Source: Falsihalocynthiibacter arcticus
GTDB lineage: Bacteria > Pseudomonadota > Alphaproteobacteria > Rhodobacterales > Rhodobacteraceae
Assembly: GCF_000812665.2 (NCBI RefSeq)
Contig: NZ_CP014327.1
Span: 1,087,001 to 1,151,000, forward strand
Direction: 5' to 3'
DNA: 64,000 bases
Shown: positions 20,240-29,823 of the stretch, piece after piece
How the letters are laid out: every line of letters starts with the position of its first letter
Numbering within the stretch: the first letter of the stretch is position 1
Notes under the pieces: model-generated
Seen by the model: the letters and a program-made list of their open reading frames with translations, nothing else
Told to the model about the DNA's origin: nothing
Databases searched by the model: none
Translations under genes and position numbers: made by a program

Positions 20240-20989
20240 CTATTCCAGACCGAGAGTGGCGCGAAGTCCCGCCTCTCTAAGGGAAAGTTCCTGCCCCAAA
20301 TGTGGATCTGATGCGGGGGAACACATCCAAACGAGCGCCTTGGCAGGCCATTCGGCGGGGACGTGATCCGAGACGTTTAACTTACTAACCGGATTAATGC
20401 CGCTGGCTTTAATTTTGACCTGCATATCTGTGGCGACAGTTCCGGGGGAAAGGCCCATGACCCGCAAACCCGTTTCGTGTCCTTCCAAATGGGTTGCGCG
20501 CGTCAACATGAAGGTCGCCGCTTTGCCCGTGCAATAGGCGCTCCACCCTTCCATCGGACCATGCGCCGCCCCCGAACCGACGTTCAAAATCGTACCCGCC
20601 TTGGCGGCAAGCATGTGCGGCATCACTGCACGGATACAATGATAGGCCCCTTTGACATTTATATCGATTGAGCGTGCCCATTCCTCTGGATTAGACTCGG
20701 AAAGGGAGCCAATAGGGTCGACGACTCCTGCGTTGTTGATCAAAACATCCACGGCCCCAAACTTCGCCTGAGCGGACACAATCGCCGCGGAAACTTCTGA
20801 AAACTGGCTCACGTCGCATTGGATCGCTAATGCTGTCTCGCCAATCTCTTGTGCGATTTCGGCGATCGAATTCCCGCTTCTGGCAAGGAGCACAACATTT
20901 GCACCCGCCTGAGTAAATGCCCGCGCCGCCGCCGCGCCAATCCCGCGACTTGCCCCCGTAATTACAATTGTTTTTCCAACAACACTCAT
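20240..20989 (-). CDS. Short-chain dehydrogenase/reductase
   Basis: A 249-residue SDR oxidoreductase. The cofactor motif TGASRGIG is near the N-terminus, NNAG occurs at about 87-90 and the catalytic Ser and YxxxK are in NVGSGAAHGPMEGWSAYCTGKAA. The N-terminal glycine pattern is of the NAD(P)-binding classical type; the substrate is unknown. The ATG at 20989 follows GGAGAG by a few bases and is preferred over one at 21004. It is the first gene of an operon with the enoyl-CoA hydratase gene. Confidence 0.9.
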   Translation of the reverse strand: MSVVGKTIVITGASRGIGAAAARAFTQAGANVVLLARSGNSIAEIAQEIGETALAIQCDVSQFSEVSAAIVSAQAKFGAVDVLINNAGVVDPIGSLSESNPEEWARSIDINVKGAYHCIRAVMPHMLAAKAGTILNVGSGAAHGPMEGWSAYCTGKAATFMLTRATHLEGHETGLRVMGLSPGTVATDMQVKIKASGINPVSKLNVSDHVPAEWPAKALVWMCSPASDPHLGQELSLREAGLRATLGLE

Positions 20990-21118
20990 GTTCTCTCCTC
21001 GCAAACTTTCTACAACTTAAACCAATGCAATTTTCAATGAAAGGCCCAGTGCCGCTTGCGAATTTGGGCGCTTCAGTACAATGTATTCCCAAGCAATTTT
21101 TGAATCGAAGGAATCACG

Positions 21119-22618
21119 ATGACATATTTGAAAATAATTGGCGTTGCGACGGCGACATCGGCCCTGTTGAGCAGTGCTGTGTTTGCGGATGTGACCTCTG
21201 AGCAAGTTTGGAACGACCTCAAAACCACCTACGAAAATCTCGGCTATTCAATGGACGTCGGCAGCGAGAGCCAAGACGGCGAAACGTTGAACATTGCTGA
21301 CATTGTCTTGACCGTGCCAGTCGAAGATGACGAGTCTGTTGTTGTGACTGGCCTGTCGTTCGGATTTGAGCAACTTTCCGACGGGACTGTTTCCATCCAC
21401 ATTCCTGACGAGCTTCCGATTATGGCGGAAGTTGATGACGTGGTCGTCACGCTCCTTTTGACATCCCAAGACATGAGCATCATCGCAAGTGGCGACGACA
21501 CAACAACCAATTATGATTTCTCGGCTACAACCTATGCTCTTGCCCTCAAGGACATCAAGCAAGGTGATGTTGCGTTTTCCCCAAAAGCGCTGGTGACCTT
21601 CAGCGAATTGGCAGGTTCCTATGCCTTCACAAAGGGCTCCCTCTTCAAAATGGTTGGCACATTTGATGTTGCCGAAACGGACATTGAGGTTGATATTAAA
21701 GACCCCGAAGGTGGCGCGCAGATGGTTACTGCGATGGTCACTCTGAAAGGCTTTACAGAAGCGTTTGATTACGCTGTTCCCGAAGAAATCGACTACGAAG
21801 ACCTTGCAGCCGCATTTGCCGCTGGCTTTGGCGGGAACATTTCGTTTGGCCACAGTGGTGCAACGTTCGATATTGTTGTTACGGACGAGAGCGAAGGCTT
21901 TGACCTTAAAGGTTCAACAGCGGAAGGTTCGGCAAAATACGCCCTTTCCCAAGGAGGCCTTGGCGTAGAAACGAGTTCCAAAGGTACTCAGCTAACTATC
22001 GTTCCAGCTCAAATGCCCCTTCCGATTTCCTTTAGTGTTGAAGAAACCAATAATGTATTCACCATGCCTGTTTCTAAGTCGGATACACCCGATGATGTGG
22101 GTCTAACTATGAAGCTTATCGGGTTGTCCGTTGATGAAGCTCTTTGGGGTATGATCGATCCTGCGGGCACATTACCGCACGATCCGGCAACGTTGATTGT
22201 TGATCTCTCTGGCAAACTTAATCTTGATTTCGACCTGTTTGATTTTGAAGAAGCCGAAGAGATGTCAGGCGATGAGTTCCCGGGTGAATTGCACAGCTTC
22301 AACATTGATGCGCTCCAACTAACCTTGGCGGGCGCCGAGTTTACCGGCGATGGTGCCTTTACCTTCAATAACGACGACCTCGAAACATTCGACGGCCTTC
22401 CTGCGCCAACGGGTGCGCTTAATTTGAAACTTGTGGGCGGCAATGCCCTCCTCGACAAATTGGTTTCCATGGGCCTCATTCCAGAAGAGCAAGCCATGGG
22501 CGCGCGGATGATGACGGGTCTTTTTGCCAATGCAGGCGAGGGCGAGGACGAGCTTGTTTCCAAGATCGAAGTCAATGCCGACGGATCGATCTTGGCCAAC
22601 GGTCAACGCATCAAATAG
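21119..22618 (+). CDS. DUF2125 exported protein
   Basis: This 499-residue protein starts with a signal peptide (cleavage near SSAVFA|D) and continues as an acidic, beta-rich chain with repeated segments such as FSFNND-like and GELHSFNIDALQLTLAGAEFTGDGAFTF. It matches DUF2125 proteins, restricted largely to alphaproteobacteria and without known function; the fold resembles periplasmic AsmA/YdgA-like bridging proteins, which is only an inference. A GAAGGA ribosome site lies before the ATG. It is divergent from the SDR operon and monocistronic, with a terminator behind it. Confidence 0.85.
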   Translation: MTYLKIIGVATATSALLSSAVFADVTSEQVWNDLKTTYENLGYSMDVGSESQDGETLNIADIVLTVPVEDDESVVVTGLSFGFEQLSDGTVSIHIPDELPIMAEVDDVVVTLLLTSQDMSIIASGDDTTTNYDFSATTYALALKDIKQGDVAFSPKALVTFSELAGSYAFTKGSLFKMVGTFDVAETDIEVDIKDPEGGAQMVTAMVTLKGFTEAFDYAVPEEIDYEDLAAAFAAGFGGNISFGHSGATFDIVVTDESEGFDLKGSTAEGSAKYALSQGGLGVETSSKGTQLTIVPAQMPLPISFSVEETNNVFTMPVSKSDTPDDVGLTMKLIGLSVDEALWGMIDPAGTLPHDPATLIVDLSGKLNLDFDLFDFEEAEEMSGDEFPGELHSFNIDALQLTLAGAEFTGDGAFTFNNDDLETFDGLPAPTGALNLKLVGGNALLDKLVSMGLIPEEQAMGARMMTGLFANAGEGEDELVSKIEVNADGSILANGQRIK

Positions 22619-22640
22619 GCGTTTCTAGATCGAGACATTC

Positions 22641-22672
22641 AAAGGCCGCTAGGGAAACTTGGCGGCCTTTTT
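22641..22672 (+). terminator. Terminator of the DUF2125 gene
   Basis: A 9-bp stem, AAAGGCCGC (22641-22649) and GCGGCCTTT (22662-22670), with a 12-base loop and a T5 run at its 3' side. It lies 22 bases after the stop codon. Confidence 0.88.
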
Positions 22673-22745
22673 CGTGGCCCACCCTTGCACCTGAGCGCAC
22701 ACAGGGCTACCTCATTGCGCATAGACCCACAAAAGCGAGCCCCAA

Positions 22746-24113
22746 ATGAGCAAATCAACAGCTTCCCCCACCGATGATCTTGCCAAATTCACCGACGCCT
22801 TGCTCAAAGCCGCCAAAATCGCGGGCGCGGATGGTGCGGATGCAATTGCAGTTGACGGGTCGTCCGCCACAATCGACGTTCTTAAAGGGAAGCTTGAACA
22901 TGCTGAGCGTTCCGAAGGCGTAGACATCGGTTTGCGTGTACTGATCGGACAGCGACAAGCGTGTGTATCGGCCAGCGGTACCCGCGATTATACGATTACC
23001 CAAATGGCCGAGCGCGCCGTTGCAATGGCCAAAGAAGCCCCCGAGGACGCCCATATCGGCCTCGCCTCACTGGATCAATTGGCAACGGATTGGAATGTCG
23101 ACGCGCTCGATATGAACGATCCCGCCGCGCCACCCAGCCCCGAGGAACTCCAAGAGTTAGCGCAACGTGCAGAGGCCGCCGCACAAAACGTCGAAGGCGT
23201 CAGCCAAGTTCAAGCGACATCGGCTGGCTATGGAAATCGCCGTGTTCACCTCGCCACAAGCAATGGGTTTTCGGGCGGCTATGCACGCAGCGGCTACTCT
23301 GTGTCCACGGTCGCAATTACTGGTTCAGGTTCGGACATGGAGCGAGACTATTACGGAGATAGCCGCACCTATTTCTCCGATCTTTACAGCCCCGAGCACA
23401 TCGGAAAAATCGCAGGACAACGCGCCGTAGAACGCATAGGCGCCCGCCAACCAAAGACAGGATTCTTCCCCGTTTTGTTCGACGAGCGTGTGTCTGCCAC
23501 CCTCATTGGACATCTTTTGGGTGCGATCAACGGGAGTGCCATCGTCCGCGGTGGAAGCTTTTTGCGCGACAGCTTGGGCGAACAGGTTTTGCCAAAAGGT
23601 ATCTCCCTCATTGAAGACCCACACCGCGCGCGTACGTCAGGAAGTCGCCCCTTTGATGGCGAAGGGCTGCTCACACAACGCCGCGCAATCGTTGAGGATG
23701 GCACATTGACGGGTTGGACGCTCGACCTTGCAAACGCACGCGCATTGGGCATGGAAAGCACCGCAAATGCATCACGCGGAACCTCTTCACCGCCTTCGCC
23801 AAGTTCTGGAAATGTGACCCTAACGCAAGGGAATATGACCCGAGATGAGTTGCTAGCCGAAATGGGCACAGGGCTCCTTGTCACCTCTATGATCGGCAGT
23901 TCGATCAACGCTAACACAGGGGATTATTCCCGTGGCGCGTCTGGGTTCTGGGTTGAAAACGGCGAACTTCAATACGCCGTGAATGAATGTACCATTGCGG
24001 GAAACCTCAAGGACATGCTGCGCACATTCACACCCGCAAATGACGCTCGTACGCATTTATCGCGTGTGGTTCCGTCGTTGTTGCTCGACGGGATGACCCT
24101 AGCTGGTGGCTGA
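22746..24113 (+). CDS. pmbA: PmbA/TldE metalloprotease component
   Basis: A 455-residue TldD/PmbA family protein. In E. coli TldD and TldE (PmbA) form a heterodimeric peptidase that matures microcin B17 and degrades CcdA; PmbA is the subunit without the metal-binding HExxxH motif, and none is seen here. The C-terminus PSLLLDGMTLAGG, the SSPPSPSSGNV loop and the AVNECTIAGNLKDML segment match PmbA. It overlaps the CysQ-like gene by 8 bases. The partner tldD is not in the window. Confidence 0.9.
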   Translation: MSKSTASPTDDLAKFTDALLKAAKIAGADGADAIAVDGSSATIDVLKGKLEHAERSEGVDIGLRVLIGQRQACVSASGTRDYTITQMAERAVAMAKEAPEDAHIGLASLDQLATDWNVDALDMNDPAAPPSPEELQELAQRAEAAAQNVEGVSQVQATSAGYGNRRVHLATSNGFSGGYARSGYSVSTVAITGSGSDMERDYYGDSRTYFSDLYSPEHIGKIAGQRAVERIGARQPKTGFFPVLFDERVSATLIGHLLGAINGSAIVRGGSFLRDSLGEQVLPKGISLIEDPHRARTSGSRPFDGEGLLTQRRAIVEDGTLTGWTLDLANARALGMESTANASRGTSSPPSPSSGNVTLTQGNMTRDELLAEMGTGLLVTSMIGSSINANTGDYSRGASGFWVENGELQYAVNECTIAGNLKDMLRTFTPANDARTHLSRVVPSLLLDGMTLAGG

Positions 24114-24879
24114 CATTGATCTCCTTATCGACGCCGCATACGCGAGCGGAGAGATTGCAAAAAAATACTGGAAAAAAACACCTGAAGTTTGGGAAAAATC
24201 CGGCGGTGCGGGCCCTGTAACCGAGGCCGACTTGGCTATAGACAGAATGCTCAAGTCAGAATTGATGCACGCGCGACCCAATTATGGCTGGCTCTCAGAG
24301 GAGACTGAAGACACAACGGATCGCCTACATTGCGAACACGTCTTCATCATTGATCCGATAGATGGCACGCGCGCCTTTATCGAAGGCTCTCCTACATTTT
24401 CCCATTCTCTGGCCATTGCTAAAAACGGAGTCGTAACCGCCGCCGCAGTGTATTTGCCCGCCCTAGATCGGCTCTATTGCGCCACAAAGCATGGAAATGC
24501 GACCCTAAATAGGGATAAAATTGACGCGAGCACACGTTCAAAAATTGATGGCGCAACAACACTTGCAGCTAAAACAAATTTTTCGGCCCACCTTTGGCAG
24601 GGCCCCGTTCCACAGTTTGACCACCATTTTCGGAGTTCTTTAGCGTATCGCCTTTGCTTGATCGCGCATGGACGCTTTGATGTTATGCTCACTTTGCGCG
24701 ATACATGGGAGTGGGATGTAGCCGCTGGAAGCTTGATTGCTGAACGCGCTGGTGCATGTGTTACCGACCAAATTGGCCAACGCGCTCTCTTTAACAATCC
24801 GCGCCCGATGCTGCATGGAATGGTTGCAGCCCCACCAGAAATTCACGCGGGCATAATTTCGCGACTTGCTCCGCGCTAA
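24106..24879 (+). CDS. Inositol monophosphatase family protein, CysQ-like
   Basis: This 257-residue enzyme carries the lithium-sensitive phosphatase motifs: the acidic residue in WLSEET, the metal site FIIDPIDGTRAF and the C-terminal WEWDVAAGSLIAERAGA. The family hydrolyses 3'-phosphoadenosine 5'-phosphate (CysQ) or inositol phosphates (SuhB); the pattern here is closer to CysQ. The GTG start at 24106 overlaps the pmbA stop. Confidence 0.87.
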   Translation: MADIDLLIDAAYASGEIAKKYWKKTPEVWEKSGGAGPVTEADLAIDRMLKSELMHARPNYGWLSEETEDTTDRLHCEHVFIIDPIDGTRAFIEGSPTFSHSLAIAKNGVVTAAAVYLPALDRLYCATKHGNATLNRDKIDASTRSKIDGATTLAAKTNFSAHLWQGPVPQFDHHFRSSLAYRLCLIAHGRFDVMLTLRDTWEWDVAAGSLIAERAGACVTDQIGQRALFNNPRPMLHGMVAAPPEIHAGIISRLAPR

Positions 24880-24946
24880 GTCCCTTTCCCCCTGAACCGA
24901 TCTCCCTTAGACTGTTTCCAATTCCCAAAACCACGATGAGGATCAC

Positions 24947-25189
24947 ATGACACAACGCCTACACTTAGTATTCGGGGGCGAATTGGTTGACCCGACCAAA
25001 AACGTTTTCAAAGATGTGAATGACATTAAAATCGTAGGCATGTTCCCCGACTACGCGAGCGCTTATGATGCGTGGAAATCCGAAGCCCAGCGCACGGTCG
25101 ACAACGCCCATATGCGTTTCTTTATCGCGCATATTCATCGTCTTCGCGATGAGGAGATAGCTGCTTCCTCGACCGAAGAGCTGGGTTAA
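24947..25189 (+). CDS. DUF4170 protein
   Basis: A complete 80-residue protein of the DUF4170 family, with LHLVFGGELVDP at the N-terminus and AYDAWKSEAQRTVDNAHMRFFIAHIHRL in the middle. The family is confined mostly to alphaproteobacteria and sits next to lipid A genes; function unknown. The gene starts 67 bases after the CysQ-like gene and precedes kdtA by 12 bases, so a link to lipopolysaccharide synthesis is suggested by context only. Confidence 0.88.
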   Translation: MTQRLHLVFGGELVDPTKNVFKDVNDIKIVGMFPDYASAYDAWKSEAQRTVDNAHMRFFIAHIHRLRDEEIAASSTEELG

Positions 25190-25201
25190 AGTCGACCCGA
25201 A

Positions 25202-26481
25202 ATGTCGTTTTCGCTCTCTCTTTTTATGAAGGCCCAAACGCGGCGTACTGCAGAAGTGCAGATCGCGCTCGAGAGCGAAAACTCACCCGGTGCCGCCGAA
25301 GAAATGGGGATTGCCAGCGTCGAAAGACCGCGAGGGGTTCTCGTTTGGCTCCACGCTCCCGACGTCACGAAGGCGCATGCTCTTACAAAACTCATTCGAC
25401 AATTGAGCGAGGACTGGCCCTCGGTGCATTTCCTTGTGACCACCCCGCGCAATGACAGAATTCCTTTTACGACCGACGCGCTTCCTCGTCACTGCTTTCA
25501 TCAGTTTTCGCCCGCAGAAGTCCCTATTTTCGTCGAGAATTTCCTGAAACACTGGAAGCCAGATTTGGCTGTTTTTGCGGGAATTGATACCGGTCCAATC
25601 ACCGTTCTTTGCAGCTCCAATAGCCGAATTCCTCTGTTTCTCATCGATGCAAAACTCGACGCACGTAGCTTTTCTGGTGTGCGCGACCGGTTCTCGGGCC
25701 AACGGTCGGTTATGCGGGAGGTGTTGCGGCGTTTCAATTACATTGACACAGTGGATGCCTCCTCCGCAAAAGCGCTTTCCGCTTTGGGAATTGAGGGGAG
25801 CCGGATCACAATTTCTGGCCCTATAGAGGAAGTGAGCACGACACTGCCCTGCAATGAAGAGGATCGCATTCACCTCGCGAAAACCCTCGTTGGCAGGCCA
25901 GTTTGGTTTGCGAGCAATATTCCCAAAGTGGAAGAGAGCATCGTTTTGAATGCGCATATGACAGCGAGCCGAACGGCACATCGCTTGTTGCTCATATTGT
26001 CGCCCGATTCCAGCCAACGGGGGTCTGACCTTGCAGATGAGTTTGCTCAGAAGGGACTTCGGGTGAAACTGCGTTCGCTTGGCGAGATTCCAGATGACGA
26101 AACCCAAATCTACATTGCTGACACAGATGGCGAACGTGGGCTTTGGTATCGTCTTGCAACTGTGAGTTTCCTCGGATGCAGCCTTGCTGCAGGACACGCG
26201 ATTCAGTCACCGTTTGAGGCCGCTGGCCTTGGCTCTGCTATCTTGCATGGGCCGAACCTAGGGACGCATCGCAAAGTATATGAGGCTTTGAATTCGGAGG
26301 GGGAGCGCGACAGGTCGGCACCACAACCGAACTCACCAACGGACTTCTTTCGCTCCTTGCGCCGGACCAATCCGCGGCGATGGCGCATTCTGCATGGGAT
26401 TTGACGACCAAAGGCGCGCGCGCCACGGATTTGGCCGTTGCTCGTATTGAAACGATGCTCGAAGATATCGGAGCTTTTTGA
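25202..26481 (+). pseudogene. KdtA/WaaA-like 3-deoxy-D-manno-octulosonic acid transferase, frameshifted near the 3' end
   Basis: The 5' frame encodes 400 residues of a GT30 Kdo-transferase-like protein (YIDTVDASSAKALSALGI, ITISGPIEE, SFLGCSLAAGHAIQSPFEAA). The frame diverges at a G5 run at 26299-26303. One extra G there restores a normal C-terminus (LLAPDQSAAMAHSAWDL ... LEDIGAF) ending TGA at 26479-26481, which overlaps the lpxK start by one base; the restored protein is 426 residues. In canonical WaaA an ASVGE-type motif carries the catalytic glutamate near the N-terminus; at the equivalent place this protein has LHAPDVTKAH, without that glutamate. It may be a divergent second copy with altered activity. 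The frameshift may be real or a sequencing error. Confidence 0.8.
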
Positions 26482-27473
26482 TGAAACAACCGCTGTTTTG
26501 GTACCGCCCATTTGAGAATTCGTGGCGCGACAAATTGCTCGCGCCTCTGGGAAAACTCTATGCGTCAGGCACGGCGCGTCGCCTCTCAAAAACCACTGGC
26601 TACCGCCCAAGGATGCCTGTGATCTGTGTGGGTAACATCAATATTGGTGGCACGGGTAAAACCCCGACCGCGATTGCTCTGATCCAACTCCTTCAGGGCA
26701 TGGGCCGAAAACCCGCGCTCTTGTCACGCGGATATGGTGGCAAGCTTGAAGGGCCGGTACTCATTGACCCGAACGGACACTCCTCTAGCGAGGTGGGCGA
26801 CGAACCAATGTTGCTCGCGGCCTTCGCGCCTTGCATTGTTGCTAAAGACCGCGCCGCAGGAGCCCGTTTCGCTGAAACCCTTGATATCGATGTTCTTATT
26901 TTGGACGATGGCTTCCAGAATCCCTCCGTTGCTAAGGATCTTTCGATTGTCGTTGTGGACGCTGCATTAGGGTTCGGCAATGGTCGTGTTATACCGGCCG
27001 GCCCACTGCGCGAACCTCTTCATGTGGGTCTAATACGGGCCGATATGGTAATATCTGTTGGAAGTTCCGCCGCCCAAGAGCAATTCACTAAAGCATGGGG
27101 TCACGCAGTCGGAGTGCCACGTCTTGAAGGAGAGTTGACTGTTTTGCAAATGGGGATGGATTTTTCCGGCCTTCGGTGTTTGGCCTTCGCCGGAATTGGT
27201 CACCCCGAGAAGTTTTTTGAAACACTTAAGTCCCAAGAGGTTGAACTGGTAAAGACCGTCGCCCTCGCCGATCATCAGCCCCTCAGCGAAGCCCTAATGC
27301 GTCGCCTTGAGTTCGATGCAGCAACACTAGGGGCGCAATTAATCACAACGGAGAAAGACGCCGTTCGTTTGCCCAGCGCCTTTCGACAAAAGGTTCTGAC
27401 CCTGCCTGTTCGTTTGGAAATTAAGGACGCGACAGTTTTGGTCGAGGCCCTTAAATCCGCTGGAATAGACTAG
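26481..27473 (+). CDS. lpxK: Tetraacyldisaccharide 4'-kinase
   Basis: A 330-residue inner-membrane-associated kinase that phosphorylates the lipid A disaccharide at the 4' position. The P-loop variant VGNINIGGTGKTP lies at about 50-62, and DDGFQNPSV plus the Y-G-G-K segment LSRGYGGKL are conserved. The ATG at 26481 overlaps the restored kdtA stop, which argues strongly for an operon DUF4170-kdtA-lpxK. The gene ends 4 bases inside the convergent CoA-transferase gene. Confidence 0.93.
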   Translation: MKQPLFWYRPFENSWRDKLLAPLGKLYASGTARRLSKTTGYRPRMPVICVGNINIGGTGKTPTAIALIQLLQGMGRKPALLSRGYGGKLEGPVLIDPNGHSSSEVGDEPMLLAAFAPCIVAKDRAAGARFAETLDIDVLILDDGFQNPSVAKDLSIVVVDAALGFGNGRVIPAGPLREPLHVGLIRADMVISVGSSAAQEQFTKAWGHAVGVPRLEGELTVLQMGMDFSGLRCLAFAGIGHPEKFFETLKSQEVELVKTVALADHQPLSEALMRRLEFDAATLGAQLITTEKDAVRLPSAFRQKVLTLPVRLEIKDATVLVEALKSAGID

Positions 27474-28591
27474 GATATCTTGGTGGTTCCTAGTTTGGGC
27501 GAAGCTTGATCAAGCGCCAATTCGCTTTTCGAAAACGTAATTGGTGTTCGTACCCCAGAGACGCCCTCAGGCGAAATTTCTAGGCCGCGATGCTTAACCT
27601 GTGGATCGTTAAAAACGTCCTCAATCGTGTTGATCGGCCCCGCCGGCACACCGAAATTTTCGCACGCGGCAAGAAGTTCGGCCATTGTCATTTTGAGTGT
27701 GTGAACTTCGAGTAACGCGCCAAGCGCCTCTCGATTTGCCACACGCGCGCTGTTCGTGGCGTATTGCGGGTCGGAGGCAAGGGTTTGAAAAGAAAGCAAT
27801 TCGCAGAATTTAACAAACTGACTATCGTTTCCGACGGCGACGATGATATGACCATCCGAGCACCCAAACGTTTGATAGGGAACAAGATTTGGGTGCGCGT
27901 TGCCAAGCCGCTTCGGCGAGATACCCGTCGCGAAATAGTTCATTGACTGGTTGGCAAGAATTGCCGTGCCAACATCCAAAAGCGCCATATCGACCTGTTG
28001 CCCTAGCCCCGTTTTCTCCCGCTCATAGATCGCCGCAAGGATGGCCGTACTGGCGTAAACCCCTGTAAAAACGTCAATAATCGCCACGCCTGTTTTCTGC
28101 GGATGGTGCTCAGGGTCACCTGTGACCGACATAAGGCCCGACATGCCTTGGATGATATAGTCATAGCCCGCGCGGCCAGAATAGGGGCCCGTTTGACCGA
28201 AACCCGTGATCGAACAATACACCAGACGTGGATTGATTTCCGCAAGACTGGCGTAGTCCAACCCGTATTTCTTGAGCCCGCCAACCTTGAAGTTCTCAAT
28301 CACAATATCCGCGCTTCGGACCAAATCACGTACTTGTGCTTGACCTTCGCCTGTTCGGAAATCGATACAAATTGAGGATTTCCCACGGTTCGTCGCATGG
28401 AAATACGCCGCCGAGGTTTCGCCATTGTGTTCGATATAGGGTGGGCCCCAACGGCGTGTATCATCGCCCTCGGGACTTTCGACTTTAATGACTTCTGCGC
28501 CCAAATCCGCCAATATCTGGCCACACCAAGGGCCCGCCAAAATGCGGGCCAACTCAATGACTTTTAGGCCAGTTAATGGCGGCTGGGACAT
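27470..28591 (-). CDS. CoA-transferase family III (CaiB/BaiF)
   Basis: This 373-residue protein belongs to the class III CoA-transferases. It begins PLTGLKVIELARILAGPWCGQILADLGAEVIKVE, the family N-terminus, and has the central GYDYIIQGMSGLMS and TGVAIIDVFTGVYA segments, the latter holding the likely catalytic aspartate. Members move CoA between carboxylic acids such as formyl, carnitine or succinyl derivatives; the substrate cannot be assigned. It is 3 bases from the DsbA-like gene and on the same strand, but a shared function is not implied. Confidence 0.9.
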   Translation of the reverse strand: MSQPPLTGLKVIELARILAGPWCGQILADLGAEVIKVESPEGDDTRRWGPPYIEHNGETSAAYFHATNRGKSSICIDFRTGEGQAQVRDLVRSADIVIENFKVGGLKKYGLDYASLAEINPRLVYCSITGFGQTGPYSGRAGYDYIIQGMSGLMSVTGDPEHHPQKTGVAIIDVFTGVYASTAILAAIYEREKTGLGQQVDMALLDVGTAILANQSMNYFATGISPKRLGNAHPNLVPYQTFGCSDGHIIVAVGNDSQFVKFCELLSFQTLASDPQYATNSARVANREALGALLEVHTLKMTMAELLAACENFGVPAGPINTIEDVFNDPQVKHRGLEISPEGVSGVRTPITFSKSELALDQASPKLGTTKIS

Positions 28592-28594
28592 ATT

Positions 28595-29212
28595 TTAGAG
28601 CAACCCGTCGAGGTGGTCTGCAAACTCTTGATAGGTTGCGTTTTCAAACTTCGTCCCGTTGATCATAAAGGAAGGCGTTCCCGTTATCTCATCGCGAGTC
28701 GCGTTTTCCTGGAACCAAGCAACAAGGGCCTCTGCTTGCTCGCCATCAGCTAGGCAGGCGTCGAGTGCATCCTTGTCTAAGCCATCAACCAGTCCGATTT
28801 TGCGCAAGTTTTCCGCAATTTCGGTTGGCTCGCCGGTCGCCCAAGTTTTCTGATTGTTATAGAGCGTTTCGGTAATAGCAAAGAACCGTTCTTCGCCGCC
28901 ACAACGTGCAACCATGGAAGCCCAAAGACCGTACCGATCAAAATAAACTTCCCGATAGACAAAGCGAACTTTGCCTGTATCGATATAATTTTCTTTGATT
29001 TTTTGGAACGTGCCCGTGTGGAAGTTCGCGCAATGCGGGCATGTATAGGAGGCGTACTCAATAATTTCGATGGGCGCCTCGGGTGATCCCAAGACCATTT
29101 CTGTGATGCCCGTCATTGGGGCGTTTTCTGCATCCTGTGCAAAGGCAAAGGAGCCTCCCATCGCGGGAATGATCGAAAGGGCGAGTGCGGAGGTAAATTC
29201 GCGACGGTTCAT
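28595..29212 (-). CDS. DsbA-family periplasmic thiol:disulfide protein
   Basis: A 205-residue protein with an N-terminal Tat-like or Sec signal (NRREFTSALALSIIPAMGGSFAFA). The thioredoxin-fold active site is CPHC at 58-61, and GTPSFMING contains the cis-proline. It belongs to the DsbA/DsbG-like class common in Rhodobacteraceae and probably acts on periplasmic disulfides. It lies 8 bases downstream of the DciA-like gene on the same strand. Confidence 0.9.
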   Translation of the reverse strand: MNRREFTSALALSIIPAMGGSFAFAQDAENAPMTGITEMVLGSPEAPIEIIEYASYTCPHCANFHTGTFQKIKENYIDTGKVRFVYREVYFDRYGLWASMVARCGGEERFFAITETLYNNQKTWATGEPTEIAENLRKIGLVDGLDKDALDACLADGEQAEALVAWFQENATRDEITGTPSFMINGTKFENATYQEFADHLDGLL

Positions 29213-29220
29213 TTGGTCAC

Positions 29221-29742
29221 CTATTTTTGTTTTCTGGAAAGGACGTTCGCGCCCAGAGCTTCAAGAGCGGCTCGCAGGTCGGCGTTTTGGACTGGCGCTG
29301 CAAATGATTTTGCAACGGCAGCTTTTTGTGGATCGGGAGTGGGTGTTGTTTTGGGTGCTTGCGTAAAATCGATCTTCCCTTCGGAAAATCCACTCCGCGC
29401 AGTTTGGGTAATCCGAATCGCCGAAATCGCCGCGTGGCCATAAACTTGGTTCACTCGGGTTCGGATTTGCTCTTTTTGCATCTCCAACATCGGTGCTTGC
29501 GCGCCAGTCGTCAGCAGCGTCAAAGTCGCGCCAAAACTACCCCGACCATATTTTACATCCACAGGACGGGCGATCTTGGCTGTCTCTTCACCCACGATTT
29601 CGGCCCAATGCGTCAACATCCGCGTCACAGCAAAGCCACGCGTCTCCGCCGATTTGCGGATTTGCCCCTGAAGCAAACTCGAAGTGCGCTGAAAGCCCTT
29701 CATGTTGCGGCCAGGTTTTTGATAGCGCGTTTGCGGCTTCAT
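29221..29742 (-). CDS. DciA-like protein (DUF721)
   Basis: A 173-residue protein whose middle contains the DUF721/DciA module (LTHWAEIVGEETAKIARPVDVKYGRG ... LEMQKEQIRTRVNQVYG). DciA is the ancestral loader of the replicative helicase DnaB in bacteria that lack DnaC, which fits alphaproteobacteria. The C-terminal 40 residues are a Pro/Thr-rich tail. It is divergent from mutY and followed by the DsbA-like gene after 8 bases. Confidence 0.85.
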   Translation of the reverse strand: MKPQTRYQKPGRNMKGFQRTSSLLQGQIRKSAETRGFAVTRMLTHWAEIVGEETAKIARPVDVKYGRGSFGATLTLLTTGAQAPMLEMQKEQIRTRVNQVYGHAAISAIRITQTARSGFSEGKIDFTQAPKTTPTPDPQKAAVAKSFAAPVQNADLRAALEALGANVLSRKQK

Positions 29743-29823
29743 CTGTTCATCCCTGTGTTGCCTGCTATTCTATGCGCCATGGCGACGTGCGCCAGTGAAA
29801 TAGCGATAACGAATGGATAAACA

